A DNA stretch of 64,000 nucleotides. Source: an uncultured Nocardioidaceae bacterium. GTDB taxonomy: Bacteria > Actinomycetota > Actinomycetes > Propionibacteriales > Nocardioidaceae. The stretch is taken from the NCBI GenBank assembly GCA_902805855.1, contig CADCUJ010000091.1:1-64000 (forward strand), read 5' to 3'. The notes beneath the pieces are model-generated. The model saw only the letters and a list, made by a program, of their open reading frames with translations. It made no database searches and was not told the DNA's origin. Shown piece by piece: positions 7,862 to 15,881 of this stretch (position 1 is its first letter; every line of letters begins with the position of its first letter). Made by a program: the position numbers and the translations under genes.

Positions 7862-8808
7862 GCAGCGGGCCCACCGCGGTCGTCGTCGAGGCCGACGGGG
7901 GGTCGCGCGGCAACCCCGGCAAGGCCGCGTACGGGGCGGTGCTCAAGGACGCCGGGACCGGACGGGTGCTGGCGGAGCGGGCCGAGCGGATCGGGGTGGC
8001 CAGCAACAACGTCGCGGAGTACCGCGGGCTCATCGCCGGGCTCGAGCTCTACCGCGAGCACGCCGACGGTGCGGAGCTCGAGGTCCGGATGGACTCCAAG
8101 CTCGTCGTGGAGCAGATGGCGGGTCGGTGGAAGATCAAGCACCCCTCGATGCGGCCGCTGGCGCTGGCGGCGAACCGGCTCGTGCCGCCCGGCACGCAGT
8201 GGACCTGGATACCGCGCGAGCAGAACAAGCACGCCGACCGGCTGGCCAACCTCGCACTCGACGGACCGGAGGGGGTCGTGCACGGCGGCCCGGTCGACCA
8301 CGTCGAGCCGGTCGAGCCGGTCGAGCCGACCGCGCCCGCCGCGAGCACCACCGTCGTCCTCGTCGCCGACGGGGACCTCGACGACCTCGCGCCGACCGCG
8401 GCGTGGGTCGCGGCCGGGCTCGCCCGGGAGCCCGCGGCGCTGCTCGTCCCGGGGGACCTGGCAGCGCGTCCGAGCGTCGAGACCCTCGGGCGGGAGCTCG
8501 GCACGCGGCCGGTGGTCGACAGCGCGCTCGACGGCCCGCTGACCGGCGCCGGGTCCGTCGGCCGGCTCCGCGCGCGACTGACGGAGGAGCACCCGGACGC
8601 GGTGGTCGTCCTCGTGTGCTCGCCGCAGCATGTGGCGGCGCTGGCCGGGCAGGCGCTCGGCCTCCCGGCGCGGGCGTCCGGGCGCGCTGCGCCGGCCGCC
8701 GGGTCGGTCACGGTCCTCGAGTGGCGCCCCGGCGACGCGGTGCTCCGGGTGCTCGGGGCGCGGCCCAGGCTGGACCTCGGCCGTCCCGACGACGCCGGGG
8801 AGGCGTGA
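7858..8808 (+). CDS. RNase HI fused to a degenerate CobC/phosphoglycerate-mutase-like domain
   Basis: The 316-residue protein has an N-terminal type I RNase H domain with all four metal-binding acids visible: D13 (EADGGSRGNPG), E54 (NNVAEYRGL), D79 (RMDSKLV) and D127 (KHADRL). It should therefore cleave RNA in RNA-DNA hybrids. The C-terminal about 165 residues occupy the place of the histidine phosphatase domain in mycobacterial Rv2228c. The catalytic RHG motif is not there: the segment reads LVADGDL, and the second His region reads VLVCSPQH. The domain keeps the length and strand pattern but probably not phosphatase activity. The GTG start overlaps the stop of the zinc-ribbon gene. Confidence 0.88.
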   Translation: MSSGPTAVVVEADGGSRGNPGKAAYGAVLKDAGTGRVLAERAERIGVASNNVAEYRGLIAGLELYREHADGAELEVRMDSKLVVEQMAGRWKIKHPSMRPLALAANRLVPPGTQWTWIPREQNKHADRLANLALDGPEGVVHGGPVDHVEPVEPVEPTAPAASTTVVLVADGDLDDLAPTAAWVAAGLAREPAALLVPGDLAARPSVETLGRELGTRPVVDSALDGPLTGAGSVGRLRARLTEEHPDAVVVLVCSPQHVAALAGQALGLPARASGRAAPAAGSVTVLEWRPGDAVLRVLGARPRLDLGRPDDAGEA

Positions 8809-8824
8809 CCGCCGGTCACGGCTC
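8797..8824. terminator. Hairpin between convergent genes
   Basis: A GTGACC/GGTCAC stem with a 3-base loop (8805-8819), extendable by GGAG/CTCC, lies at the converging ends of the RNase H and yaaA genes. There is no T tract, so it is only a possible bidirectional terminator. Confidence 0.35.
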
Positions 8825-9598
8825 CCGCACGACGACGTCGAGCGGGGTCGGGCGGCCGGGCGACGGCGACCCGGTCTCGACGTACCAGCCGAGGTCGCGC
8901 AGCGCCTCCGCCAGCCCGCGCGGTCGTCGCGGCGCGACGCCGGAGGTGAGCAGGTCGCGGACGAGCCGGCCCTTGGTCGCCTTGTTGGCGTGGGAGACGA
9001 CCGTGCGACGGCCGCCGACCTCCTGGAGGACCCGGACCGTGCAGGTGCGCGCCGCCTGCTCGGGCGATGGCCGCCAGAACGCGGCGTAGGTGCTCGAGCG
9101 CAGGTCCACCACGAGTCCCTGACCCGCGGCCGCCTCGACCGCGGGCGCCAGGTGCCGGCTCCAGTGCGCGGCCACCGGACCGAGACCCGGGAGGGCGACG
9201 CTACCGGCGAGGCGGTACGCCGGTACGCGGTCGGTGGGCCGCAGCAGCCCGAACAGCGCGGACGTGACCGCCAGCCGGGTCGTCGCCCGCCGCCGCGACG
9301 CGGGGTCGAGGCCGGGGAGGTCGAGGGCCTCGTACAGGACCCCGCGGTAGACAGCGTCGACGCGACCGGTCGGCGCCTCCAGCAGGCGGCTGTTCCGGGT
9401 CACCGCGTCGGCCTGGGTCGGGCCCAGGCCGAGCACCTCGCGGGCGGTCTCGGGTGGGCCGGCGCAGAGGGTCACGAGCATCGACAGGACCTCCTCGCGC
9501 GCGGGGGTGAGCTGCGGCGCGCTCAGCGTCGCGAGGTCGAGCGGCCGACCGCGGGCGGGCGCGGCCTTGCCCTCCGAGGGCGGGAGCAGGAGCAGCAC
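8816..9598 (-). CDS. yaaA: Peroxide stress protein YaaA family
   Basis: The 260-residue protein belongs to the YaaA/DUF328 (UPF0246) family. The start LLLLPPSEGK is diagnostic. Later motifs include YRGVLYEALD, TSALFGLLRPTD, VVDLRSSTYAAFW and SHANKATKGRLVR. In Escherichia coli YaaA limits intracellular iron during hydrogen peroxide stress and binds DNA. The start is a GTG at 9598. Family assignment is firm; a role in this organism is inferred from the family. Confidence 0.9.
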   Translation of the reverse strand: MLLLLPPSEGKAAPARGRPLDLATLSAPQLTPAREEVLSMLVTLCAGPPETAREVLGLGPTQADAVTRNSRLLEAPTGRVDAVYRGVLYEALDLPGLDPASRRRATTRLAVTSALFGLLRPTDRVPAYRLAGSVALPGLGPVAAHWSRHLAPAVEAAAGQGLVVDLRSSTYAAFWRPSPEQAARTCTVRVLQEVGGRRTVVSHANKATKGRLVRDLLTSGVAPRRPRGLAEALRDLGWYVETGSPSPGRPTPLDVVVREP

Positions 9599-9698
9599 CC
9601 GGTCACGCTAGGGGCCGGCGCCGACCGTGGTGTCGGGGGTCGGCCTCGCGGTGGGACGACCGGCCTAGGGTGGGGAACGCCGAGCGGAAGGGGGTCAC

Positions 9699-11240
9699 GT
9701 GCTGCAACGACGAGTCGTGCGCGTGGCACCACCGCTCGCGGAGGACGGCGCACGGCTCCTCGCCGAGGGCGTGGCGGCGCTGCACCGCGAGCTGGGCGTG
9801 ACGCCGGTGTTCCCGCCGGAGGTCGAGGCGGAGGCAGCCGCGGCCGTCCGGTCCCCCCGGCTCCCCGAGGTCGACCGGACCGACCTGCCGTTCGTGACCA
9901 TCGACCCCGACGGGGCGCGCGACCTCGACCAGGCGGTGCACCTGGAGCGCCGGGGGACCGGCTACCGGGTGTGGTACGCGATCGCCGACGTCGCGGCGTT
10001 CGTGCGACCCGGAGGGGCGGTCGACGAGGAGGCGCACCGGCGCGGCGAGACGTTGTACGGCGTGAGCGGCAAGGTCCCGCTCCACCCTCCCCGGCTCTCC
10101 GAGGGTGCCTGCTCGCTGCTCCCCGACGGGCCGCGGCCCGCGGTGCTCTGGCGGATCGACCTCGACGCGTCGGGGGAGAGGACCGGCGTCCACGTCGAGC
10201 GGGCGCTGGTCCGCAGCCGGGCGCAGCTGAGCTACGCCGAGGTGCAGGCCGCCCTCGACGCCGGCACCGCCGCGCCGGGCCTCGCCCTGCTCCGCGAGGT
10301 GGGCGAGCGGCGGTCGGCCCTCGAGGAGGAGCGCGGCGGGGTGAGCCTGCCGCTGCCGGACCAGGAGGTGGAGCTGGCCGGGGACCGGCTCCACCTCGCG
10401 TTCCGCTCACCGCTGCCGGTCGAGAACTGGAACGCCCAGGTCTCGCTGCTCACCGGCACCGCCGCGGCGTCGCTCATGCTCGAGGGGGAGGTCGGGGTGC
10501 TGCGGACCCTGCCGCCGCCGGACCCCCGCGACGTGGCACGGCTGCGCCGGGTCGCGGCAGCGCTCCGCGTGAGCTGGCCCGAGCCGCTGGGCTACCCGGA
10601 GTTCATCCGGGTGCTCGACCCCGCGCGCGCCGATCACGCCGCGGTCCTCACGGCGAGCGCCTCGCTGCTCCGCGGCTCGGGGTACGTCGCCTTCGCCGGC
10701 TCGGTGCCCGAGCGCCACGAGCACGCCGCGCTCGCCACGACGTACAGCCACGTGACCGCGCCGCTGCGCCGGCTCGTGGACCGCTACGGCGGAGAGGTGT
10801 GCCTGGCGCTCAGTGCCGGGTCGGAGGTGCCGGACTGGGTCACCGAGCGCCTGCCGGGGCTGCCGGCGACGATGCGGAGCACCGGGACGACGGCTGGTCA
10901 GTACGAGCGCGGCGTCCTCGACCTCGTCGAGGCGGTGCTGCTGCACGAGCGGACCGGGGAGGACTTCGCCGCGATGGTGGTCGACGTCGACGAGCGGGAC
11001 CCGCGGCGGGGACAGGTCATGCTGCGCGAGCCCGCGGTCGCGGCGCGGGTCGAGGGACCTGCTCCGCTGCCGCTGGGGACCGACATCACCGTGCGGCTCG
11101 TGGAGGCGGACCCCGTCCGCCGGGCCGTCCGCTTCGAGCCCACCGGCACCGGGACGGCGGTCCCGGTGGCGGAACCGCCGGGCCCGCCGGGGACCCCGGT
11201 GGGTCGCTCGTCGTCACCGCAGGGTAGGACCGGTGCATGA
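9699..11240 (+). CDS. RNB-domain exoribonuclease (RNase II/R family)
   Basis: The 513-residue protein is mainly a catalytic RNB domain (about 60-400), giving processive 3'-5' RNA degradation. The active-site loop is [13 protein letters not shown]; three of the four conserved acids are there, and the fourth position (Asp in E. coli RNase II) is Gln. Further RNB motifs include [18 protein letters not shown] and the Y-x-H-x-T-x-P-L-R-R element ([16 protein letters not shown]). It lacks full N-terminal cold-shock domains and has only a short C-terminal beta region, so it is shorter than RNase R. The GTG start has GGAAGGGGG upstream. It overlaps the ppgK start by 4 bp. Confidence 0.9.
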   Translation: MLQRRVVRVAPPLAEDGARLLAEGVAALHRELGVTPVFPPEVEAEAAAAVRSPRLPEVDRTDLPFVTIDPDGARDLDQAVHLERRGTGYRVWYAIADVAAFVRPGGAVDEEAHRRGETLYGVSGKVPLHPPRLSEGACSLLPDGPRPAVLWRIDLDASGERTGVHVERALVRSRAQLSYAEVQAALDAGTAAPGLALLREVGERRSALEEERGGVSLPLPDQEVELAGDRLHLAFRSPLPVENWNAQVSLLTGTAAASLMLEGEVGVLRTLPPPDPRDVARLRRVAAALRVSWPEPLGYPEFIRVLDPARADHAAVLTASASLLRGSGYVAFAGSVPERHEHAALATTYSHVTAPLRRLVDRYGGEVCLALSAGSEVPDWVTERLPGLPATMRSTGTTAGQYERGVLDLVEAVLLHERTGEDFAAMVVDVDERDPRRGQVMLREPAVAARVEGPAPLPLGTDITVRLVEADPVRRAVRFEPTGTGTAVPVAEPPGPPGTPVGRSSSPQGRTGA

Positions 11241-12001
11241 CTGAGCAGCCCCACCCCTTCGGGGTCGACTTCGGCGGAAGTGGCATCAAGGGCGCCCCGG
11301 TGGACCCGCGCACCGGTGAGTTCTCGGCCGACCGGCAGCGGATCGAGACGCCGCAGCCGGCGACTCCTCAGGCCGTGGCGGACGTCGTGGCGCGCCTCGT
11401 CGGACGGCCGGAGGTGTCCTCGGAGGCGCCGGTCGGCGTCACCGTCCCCGGCATCGTCCGGCACGGCGTGGTCCACCTGGCCGCCAACATCGACCAAAGC
11501 TGGCTCGGGGTGGACGCCGACGCGCTGTTCACCGAGCGGCTCGGGCGACCGGTGACGGTGGTCAACGACGCGGACGCCGCGGGGTACGCCGAGGCGCGGC
11601 TCGGTGCCGCCGCGGGCAAGCAGGGGCTCGTCGTCGTGACGACCCTCGGCACCGGGATCGGCTCGGCGCTCATCCACGACGGCGTGCTCGTGCCCAACTC
11701 GGAGCTGGGCCACCTCGAGATCGACGGCCACGACGCGGAGACCCGCGCCGCCAACGGCGTACGGGAGCGGGAGGGGTTGTCCTGGGAGGAGTGGGCGCGG
11801 CGGCTGACGCGCTACTACGGCGTCGTCGAGATGCTGCTGTCACCGGACCTGTTCGTCGTCGGCGGCGGAGTGAGCAAGCACGCTGCGAAGTTCCTGCCGC
11901 TCATCGAGGTGAAGACCCCGCTGATCCCGGCGACCCTGCGCAACACCGCGGGGATCGTCGGCGCCGCGCTCCTCGCCCAGGGGGACGAGAACCGCGAGTG
12001 A
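11237..12001 (+). CDS. ppgK: Polyphosphate glucokinase
   Basis: The 254-residue ROK-family kinase phosphorylates glucose using polyphosphate (and usually ATP), a signature enzyme of actinobacteria. Visible are the phosphate-binding [10 protein letters not shown] near the N terminus, the sugar-binding [21 protein letters not shown], and the C-terminal VVGGGVSK. The length matches the family. The start ATG overlaps the stop of the upstream exoribonuclease gene (ATGA), so the two are translationally coupled. rnpB follows. Confidence 0.93.
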   Translation: MTEQPHPFGVDFGGSGIKGAPVDPRTGEFSADRQRIETPQPATPQAVADVVARLVGRPEVSSEAPVGVTVPGIVRHGVVHLAANIDQSWLGVDADALFTERLGRPVTVVNDADAAGYAEARLGAAAGKQGLVVVTTLGTGIGSALIHDGVLVPNSELGHLEIDGHDAETRAANGVREREGLSWEEWARRLTRYYGVVEMLLSPDLFVVGGGVSKHAAKFLPLIEVKTPLIPATLRNTAGIVGAALLAQGDENRE

Positions 12002-12058
12002 GACCGCGACCCGGGCCGTCCGCCGCCGGGGTCGCCGCGTCAGGGGCGCGGGTCGTCC

Positions 12059-12064
12059 TACACT
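12059..12064 (+). promoter_or_regulatory. -10 element of the rnpB promoter
   Basis: TACACT matches the actinobacterial -10 consensus and lies 8-13 bp before the first paired base of the RNase P RNA. No convincing -35 hexamer is visible. Confidence 0.5.
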
Positions 12065-12071
12065 TCCGGTG

Positions 12072-12474
12072 CGGATGAGTTGGCCGGGCGGCCGCGGCGC
12101 CTGCGGGCGTCGAGGAAGGTCCGGGCTCCACAGGGCGGAGTGGTGGGTAACACCCACCCGGGGTGACCCGCGGGACAGTGCCACAGAAAGCAGACCGCCG
12201 GCACCCTCACGGGTGCCGGTAAGGGTGAAAGGGTGGTGTAAGAGACCACCAGCGTCCCGGGCGACCGGGGCGGCTCGGTAAACCCCACCCGGAGCAAGGT
12301 CAAGAGGATGCCGCCACCGGCGGCATCTGCGCGAGCGTTCGAGGGCGGCCCGCCCGAGCTCGCGGGTAGACCGCCAGAGGCGGCCGGCAACGGTCGTCCT
12401 AGATGGATGGTCGCCGACCGCGTCGTCGCGAGACGACCGGGGACAGAACCCGGCCTACAGGCCAGCTCATCCAC
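12072..12474 (+). ncRNA. rnpB: RNase P RNA (type A)
   Basis: This is the catalytic RNA of RNase P, which trims tRNA 5' leaders. The 5' GGATGAGTTGGCC pairs with GGCCAGCTCATCC at the 3' end (helix P1). The conserved core segments GAGGAAGGTCCGGGCTCC, CAGGGC..GGTGGGTAAC, GACAGTGCCACAGAAAGC, GGGTAAGGGTGAAAGGGTGG-type helices and the 3' GGGGACAGAACCCGGC are all visible. Size is about 400 nt, normal for actinobacteria. The last 33 bases lie within a duplicated segment (see the repeat at 13082), so the 3' end has served as an integration target. Confidence 0.95.
12438..12470 (+). repeat. att-like direct repeat, copy inside rnpB
   Basis: This 33-bp 3' segment of rnpB is identical to 13082-13114. Identity stops sharply on both sides (12437 c versus 13081 g; 12471 c versus 13115 t). 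Confidence 0.88.
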
Positions 12475-12517
12475 TACAACGCTCTGATATGCACAACCGC
12501 TGTCAGAGGGCTTCGCC

Positions 12518-12536
12518 AGTTCGCACAGAGTCCGCA
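12518..12536 (+). repeat. Arm-type octamers, rnpB element left end
   Basis: AGTTCGCA at 12518 and AGTCCGCA at 12529 start exactly 11 bp apart, just inside the left att copy. Similar arrays occur at the other end of this element and at both ends of the glnA1 island. Confidence 0.6.
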
Positions 12537-12672
12537 AGAGGCCCGAGGACCGAGTCGGCAGGTGGTGCCCGCCATCCGCTGAACCTACGGGCTCGCTGCC
12601 CCAGGCTGCTCTCGCATCGAGCGGCAGAGGTGGGACTTCTTGGGGGCTCAGGTAGCGAGCCTGCTGGACAGC

Positions 12673-12678
12673 TAGGTT
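12673..12678 (+). promoter_or_regulatory. -10 element, leaderless start of the small membrane gene
   Basis: TAGGTT lies 8 bp before the GTG at 12686. The spacing suggests that transcription starts at or next to the start codon. Confidence 0.4.
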
Positions 12679-12685
12679 AAGCACC

Positions 12686-12907
12686 GTGGCATGGGAGCGA
12701 ACGACGGCGCAGCTGAAGCTGCTACCCGCACTGGCGCGCGACCCCCGCATCGCCCGACCCGTGCGATGGCTGCTGGTGATCGGCCTGCTACCCATCCCCG
12801 GTCCTGTGGACGAAGTAGTCGGTCTCATCGCCCTCGGTTTGATTGCACTGTTCTACCGTGCCGAATATCGGGACCTCCGAGAGGGACAGCACGCGCAGTT
12901 GCCCTGA
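12686..12907 (+). CDS. Small DUF1232-like membrane protein
   Basis: The 73-residue protein has a polar N terminus (LARDPRIARPVRW) and two adjacent hydrophobic segments (about 28-58), with PIPGPVDEVVG in between. This layout of 'DPR...K/R', a helix, 'P-D-...' and another helix resembles the short DUF1232/YkvA membrane proteins, whose function is unknown. The start may be GTG 12686 (leaderless) or ATG 12691 is not in frame, so GTG is used. It is the only gene inside the rnpB element. Confidence 0.62.
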   Translation: MAWERTTAQLKLLPALARDPRIARPVRWLLVIGLLPIPGPVDEVVGLIALGLIALFYRAEYRDLREGQHAQLP

Positions 12908-12967
12908 CAGAACAACGCCGTCCCTGCACACCCTCGGTCTGAGCTGATCGCGCCAAGGGTTGACTCC

Positions 12968-12997
12968 AGTCCGCAATGAGTCCGCAAGAAGTCCGCG
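12968..12997 (+). repeat. Arm-type octamers, rnpB element right end
   Basis: AGTCCGCA at 12968, AGTCCGCA at 12979 and AGTCCGCG at 12990 form three copies at exact 11-bp steps, on one face of the helix. This suggests cooperative binding by the arm-binding domain of a tyrosine recombinase. Confidence 0.7.
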
Positions 12998-13081
12998 AAC
13001 AGTCAACGGCTCCCAACGGTCCTGGGACATCCACGCAGGTCAGACGGCAGTGCCAACACTTGCCAACGGCTACCATCGACG

Positions 13082-13114
13082 CGGGGACAGAACCCGGCCT
13101 ACAGGCCAGCTCAT
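13082..13114 (+). repeat. att-like direct repeat, downstream copy
   Basis: A perfect 33-bp copy of the rnpB 3' end, 644 bp downstream of the original. The bases that follow are probably the ancestral downstream flank of rnpB. Confidence 0.88.
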
Positions 13115-13174
13115 TCGCGACATCCTCACCTGCTTCCGGACAGGAAGCGGGCCGCCCTTGACCACTATGGCGCG

Positions 13175-13206
13175 CCGGGCGGCCCTGGCCGGGGGCCCGG
13201 TTTTTT
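13175..13206 (+). terminator. Intrinsic terminator, probably the ancestral rnpB terminator
   Basis: A CCGGGC...GCCCGG stem with GC-rich interior is followed immediately by six T residues. It lies about 60 bp after the downstream att copy. This is the expected place for the rnpB terminator before the insertion separated the two. Confidence 0.65.
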
Positions 13207-13342
13207 CCAGGCCTTCCGGCTACCGGAAATGATGCTTCCTCCCAGATTCCGGCTATGGCAACGATACCCATGGCGGGTCTGTGCCACGCCCGTAGAACAC
13301 TGCAGTGCATCAAGATGCAAGATGAAGGGTTCCTACACGTGG

Positions 13343-13822
13343 TCAGCCGGCGTCCGCGGCGGCATTGATCCGCTCGAGGGTGGTCTGCATCCCGTTGCGC
13401 AGGTCAGCGTCGCGATCCGAGCTGTCGGTCCACTTCTCGGTGAGCCAGTTCATGGCCTTGGGCACCGGCTTGTCCACCTCGCACGACTCGGTCAAGCGGG
13501 TACCGGTCGCAGTGCCCTCCATCCGATAGCGCCACGTGTAGGAGCCGATGCCGGGGCCCTTCCGGTTGAAGGCGAACTCGCGTGCCGGCTCGGCCGCGGT
13601 GACCGCGGGCTTGTTGAACCACGCCGGTCCTCGGGCCCCTTTGTTGCGCGCTTTGAACCGTGCACCCACAGCAGGTCCGGTTGCTCCGTCGGTCCACTCG
13701 CAGTGGATGCACTCCGAACTCCACTGCCCCATGCGCGAGATGTCGGACACCAGGTCGAAGACCAACGTCGGTGGGGCGGCGATCTCCACCGACACCGCGT
13801 CCCCTCGGTTGCGGGCCGTCAT
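13343..13822 (-). CDS. SRPBCC (START/polyketide-cyclase-like) family protein
   Basis: The 159-residue protein has the SRPBCC fold pattern: an N-terminal strand SVEIAAPPTLVFDLVSDISRMGQWS, mid-domain GPAVGARFKARN, and a C-terminal amphipathic helix (RNGMQTTLERINAAAD). The fold binds hydrophobic ligands in a deep cavity; the ligand here is unknown. No signal peptide is seen. It is co-directional with the DUF4242-type gene 24 bp upstream, so the two probably form a small operon. Confidence 0.85.
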   Translation of the reverse strand: MTARNRGDAVSVEIAAPPTLVFDLVSDISRMGQWSSECIHCEWTDGATGPAVGARFKARNKGARGPAWFNKPAVTAAEPAREFAFNRKGPGIGSYTWRYRMEGTATGTRLTESCEVDKPVPKAMNWLTEKWTDSSDRDADLRNGMQTTLERINAAADAG

Positions 13823-13845
13823 GGGTCGGTGCTCCTCACGTTCCC

Positions 13846-14094
13846 TCAGGCCTGCACCGGCACCTCATAGATGTTGTCGGCCGGATGGCCCGCCCGCTCG
13901 TGTATCCGCTGTACCGCTTCGGCGTTGGGCGCCTCGGACAGGCAGAACACCATGCCGCTCTCGGGATCTGCCCAAGCGTGCTTGAAGTTGACGCTCTCGT
14001 CGTCCTGGATGGCCAGGTCGGCGTCGTGTGCTTCCTTGAGAGCCTCGGCGGTGACGCCCTTCATCGTGGTGTGGACGTCCATGAACTCAGGCAT
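13846..14094 (-). CDS. SCO4226-like nickel-binding (DUF4242) protein
   Basis: The 82-residue ferredoxin-like protein runs from MPEFMDVHTTM to VPVQA. The segments FMDVHTTMKGVT, HAWADPESGMVFCLSEAPNAEAV and HERAGHPADNIYEV are typical of the DUF4242 family, whose Streptomyces member SCO4226 binds nickel. The start at 14094 is fixed by AGGAGG eight bases upstream; the longer open frame upstream is not coding. It is transcribed with the SRPBCC gene and divergent from the TPR gene. Confidence 0.87.
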   Translation of the reverse strand: MPEFMDVHTTMKGVTAEALKEAHDADLAIQDDESVNFKHAWADPESGMVFCLSEAPNAEAVQRIHERAGHPADNIYEVPVQA

Positions 14095-14230
14095 CGTGCC
14101 TCCTACTGTGAAGAGATGGCTTCCACCTTCCACCCGCGAAGGATGCGCACGCAACAGTGCACTAGTCCGGCCGCAGGGGGAATGCAGCGGGCCGCAAACG
14201 GGTTGCCATGGCGACCGTGATTGGAGGGTC

Positions 14231-14632
14231 ATGACAGTCCACCCACCCAGCAGGAGCAACCACCCCGCGGACGTCTATCACGAGGCCTGGCGGCTGCTGG
14301 AAGACGTCTCGACGCAGCCTGCCCCGCAGCGAGCCATCGAGCTGCTGGACGCGGCGATCGCGCAGGAGCCGAAGTCGACCAGCCTGCGGACGCTGCGAGC
14401 CTGGGCCTACTTCCAAAGTGCCCAGCTCGGCAAGGCTGAGGACGAGCTCAACCTGTTGGTCGAGGAGTGCCCGAGTGACGTGTGGGCCCGGTTCGCGCTG
14501 GCCCGCGTGCTCGAGCGACAGTCGCGCTACCGCGACGCCCTGCCGCACATGCGCCTGGCCGCCGTGATGTCGGGTGACCCCGAGCACGAGGCGGGCGTGC
14601 TGCGCGTGGAGCGCCTCTCCGGCCAGCTCTGA
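14231..14632 (+). CDS. Tetratricopeptide-repeat protein
   Basis: The 133-residue all-helical protein contains about three TPR units, recognised by spaced A/L/Y positions (AIELLDAAIAQEP, LRTLRAWAYFQSAQLGKAEDEL, WARFALARVLERQSRYRDAL). It resembles the short actinobacterial TPR proteins that act as protein scaffolds. The ATG follows GGAGGG. No membrane segment is present. The partner is unknown. Confidence 0.82.
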   Translation: MTVHPPSRSNHPADVYHEAWRLLEDVSTQPAPQRAIELLDAAIAQEPKSTSLRTLRAWAYFQSAQLGKAEDELNLLVEECPSDVWARFALARVLERQSRYRDALPHMRLAAVMSGDPEHEAGVLRVERLSGQL

Positions 14633-14680
14633 GCCGCTTGGAACGACTCAGGGCGTACTCACTGCGGCTGGGGGGCCGGC

Positions 14681-15529
14681 TCAGGGCAGGGTGAGGATCT
14701 CCGCTCCCCGGTCGGTGACCAGGAGGGTGTGCTCGAACTGCGCACTGCGTGACCTGTCCTTGGTGACGACCGTCCACCTGTCGTCCCACATCTCCCACTC
14801 GTAGGTGCCCAGACACAGCATCGGCTCGATCGTGAAGGTCATCCCCGGCTCGATGAGCGTGTCGAAGTGTGGCTCGTCGTAGTGCGGGATGATCAGGCCG
14901 GAGTGGAAGGCTGTGCCGATGCCGTGGCCGGTGAAGTCGCGGACCACGCCGTACCCGAAGCGCTTGGCGTAGGACTCGATGACCCGGCCGACCACGTTGA
15001 CCCGGCGGCCCGGTCGCACCGCGTTGATCGCTCGTCGCAGCGCCTCCTCGGTTCGCTCCACCAACAGCCGGCTGTCCTTGTCGACGTCGCCGGCGAGGAA
15101 GGTTGCGTTGGTGTCCCCGTGCACGCCGTCGAGGTAGGCGGTGATGTCGATGTTGACGATGTCCCCGTCCTCGACGAAACGGCTGTCGGGGATCCCGTGA
15201 CAGATCACCTCGTTGACGCTGGTGCACAGCGACTTGGGGAAGTGCTTGTAGCCGAGGGTGGACGGGTACGCGCCGTGGTCACACAGGAACTCGTGGCCGA
15301 TCCGATCGAGCTCGTCACTGGTGACACCGGGGGCCACGTGCTCGCCGACCAGCTGCAGCGCCTGTGCGGCGAGCCGACCGGCGACTCGCATCTTCTCGAC
15401 TGTCTCGGCGTCCTTGACTTCGGAGCCGGTGTACGGCGCCGGGGCATCCTGGTCCACGTACTCCGGACGCGGGATGTGCGCGGGCACGGCACGACGAGGA
15501 GCGATCACGGCAGGGGCGACAGCACTCAC
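14681..15529 (-). CDS. map: Methionine aminopeptidase, type I
   Basis: The 282-residue enzyme removes N-terminal methionine from new proteins. Metal ligands lie in [18 protein letters not shown] (two Asp), GHGIGTAFH (His), TIEPML (Glu) and QFEHTLLV (Glu). An N-terminal extension of about 40 residues with Pro-rich segments resembles the second mycobacterial enzyme (MapB), where it is proposed to contact the ribosome. The start is GTG at 15529. The gene is convergent with the TPR gene. Confidence 0.95.
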   Translation of the reverse strand: MSAVAPAVIAPRRAVPAHIPRPEYVDQDAPAPYTGSEVKDAETVEKMRVAGRLAAQALQLVGEHVAPGVTSDELDRIGHEFLCDHGAYPSTLGYKHFPKSLCTSVNEVICHGIPDSRFVEDGDIVNIDITAYLDGVHGDTNATFLAGDVDKDSRLLVERTEEALRRAINAVRPGRRVNVVGRVIESYAKRFGYGVVRDFTGHGIGTAFHSGLIIPHYDEPHFDTLIEPGMTFTIEPMLCLGTYEWEMWDDRWTVVTKDRSRSAQFEHTLLVTDRGAEILTLP

Positions 15530-15606
15530 ATCTGCGAGTGTAGGTTCTCAGCCGCAGGGCATCATCCGGGCTGGTCCGACACGGGCACCGCACAGGGAGC
15601 GACGCA

Positions 15607-15792
15607 ATGGCCGACGAGTACTGGTTCTGCCTGGTTCACCACACGGTCGAAGGTGCAGACGGCTGCAAGAGCGCCGATCGTCTAGGTCCCTACTCCACCC
15701 ATGCGGAGGCCGCGCGGGCGCTCGAGAAGGTGGCTGAGCGCAACGAGGACTGGGACAGCGACCCTGTCTGGAACGACGACCAGGAGGACTGA
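15607..15792 (+). CDS. Conserved small actinobacterial protein
   Basis: The 61-residue protein (ADEYWFCLVHHTVEG ... CKSADRLGPYSTHAEAARALEKVAERNEDWD) matches a widely conserved actinobacterial small protein, often called SPOR-domain-like because of the 'GPYST..EA..AL' pattern. Its function is unknown. It is divergent from map and followed by a strong hairpin terminator. Confidence 0.83.
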   Translation: MADEYWFCLVHHTVEGADGCKSADRLGPYSTHAEAARALEKVAERNEDWDSDPVWNDDQED

Positions 15793-15838
15793 CCGCGCAC
15801 CGGGCCACAGGCGCGACACACCGGGAGACACTCGACAG

Positions 15839-15865
15839 GGCCCCGACCAAGTCGTGGTCGGGGCC
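15839..15865. terminator. Strong bidirectional hairpin terminator
   Basis: A perfect 11-bp stem (GGCCCCGACCA with its complement) and a 5-base loop lie between the converging small-protein gene (ends 15792) and histone-like gene (ends 15882). Confidence 0.75.
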
Positions 15866-15881
15866 TCGTCGTGCCAACAAC

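Larger units (their letters stand above)
12438..13114. mobile_element. Remnant of an element integrated at the 3' end of rnpB
   Basis: The segment is bounded by perfect 33-bp direct repeats of the rnpB 3' end (12438-12470 and 13082-13114), the pattern left by a tyrosine recombinase that recreates the end of its target gene. Just inside both ends are 11-bp-spaced AGTCCGCA-like octamers. Only one short gene (12686-12907) remains and no integrase is present. The element is therefore a deletion remnant or a non-autonomous mini-element. Confidence 0.72.
12908..13342. other. Non-coding stretch with integration scars
   Basis: This 435-bp interval has no supportable gene. It holds the right-end octamer array (12968-12997), helically phased CCAAC-type repeats (around 13004, 13014, 13051 and 13061, at 10-bp steps), the second att copy (13082-13114) and a terminator hairpin (13175-13206). 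The remainder shows nothing recognisable. Confidence 0.6.

Noticed and set aside
8630-11227. 865-codon plus-strand open frame over yaaA and the RNB gene
   Set aside because: It is an antisense or frame shadow in very GC-rich DNA. The product is an Arg/Gly/Ala-rich stretch without any fold signature, and the real genes in other frames have clear motifs.
12474-13114. tRNA gene as integration target
   Set aside because: No tRNA-like cloverleaf or T-loop sequence was found. The duplicated sequence is clearly the RNase P RNA 3' end.
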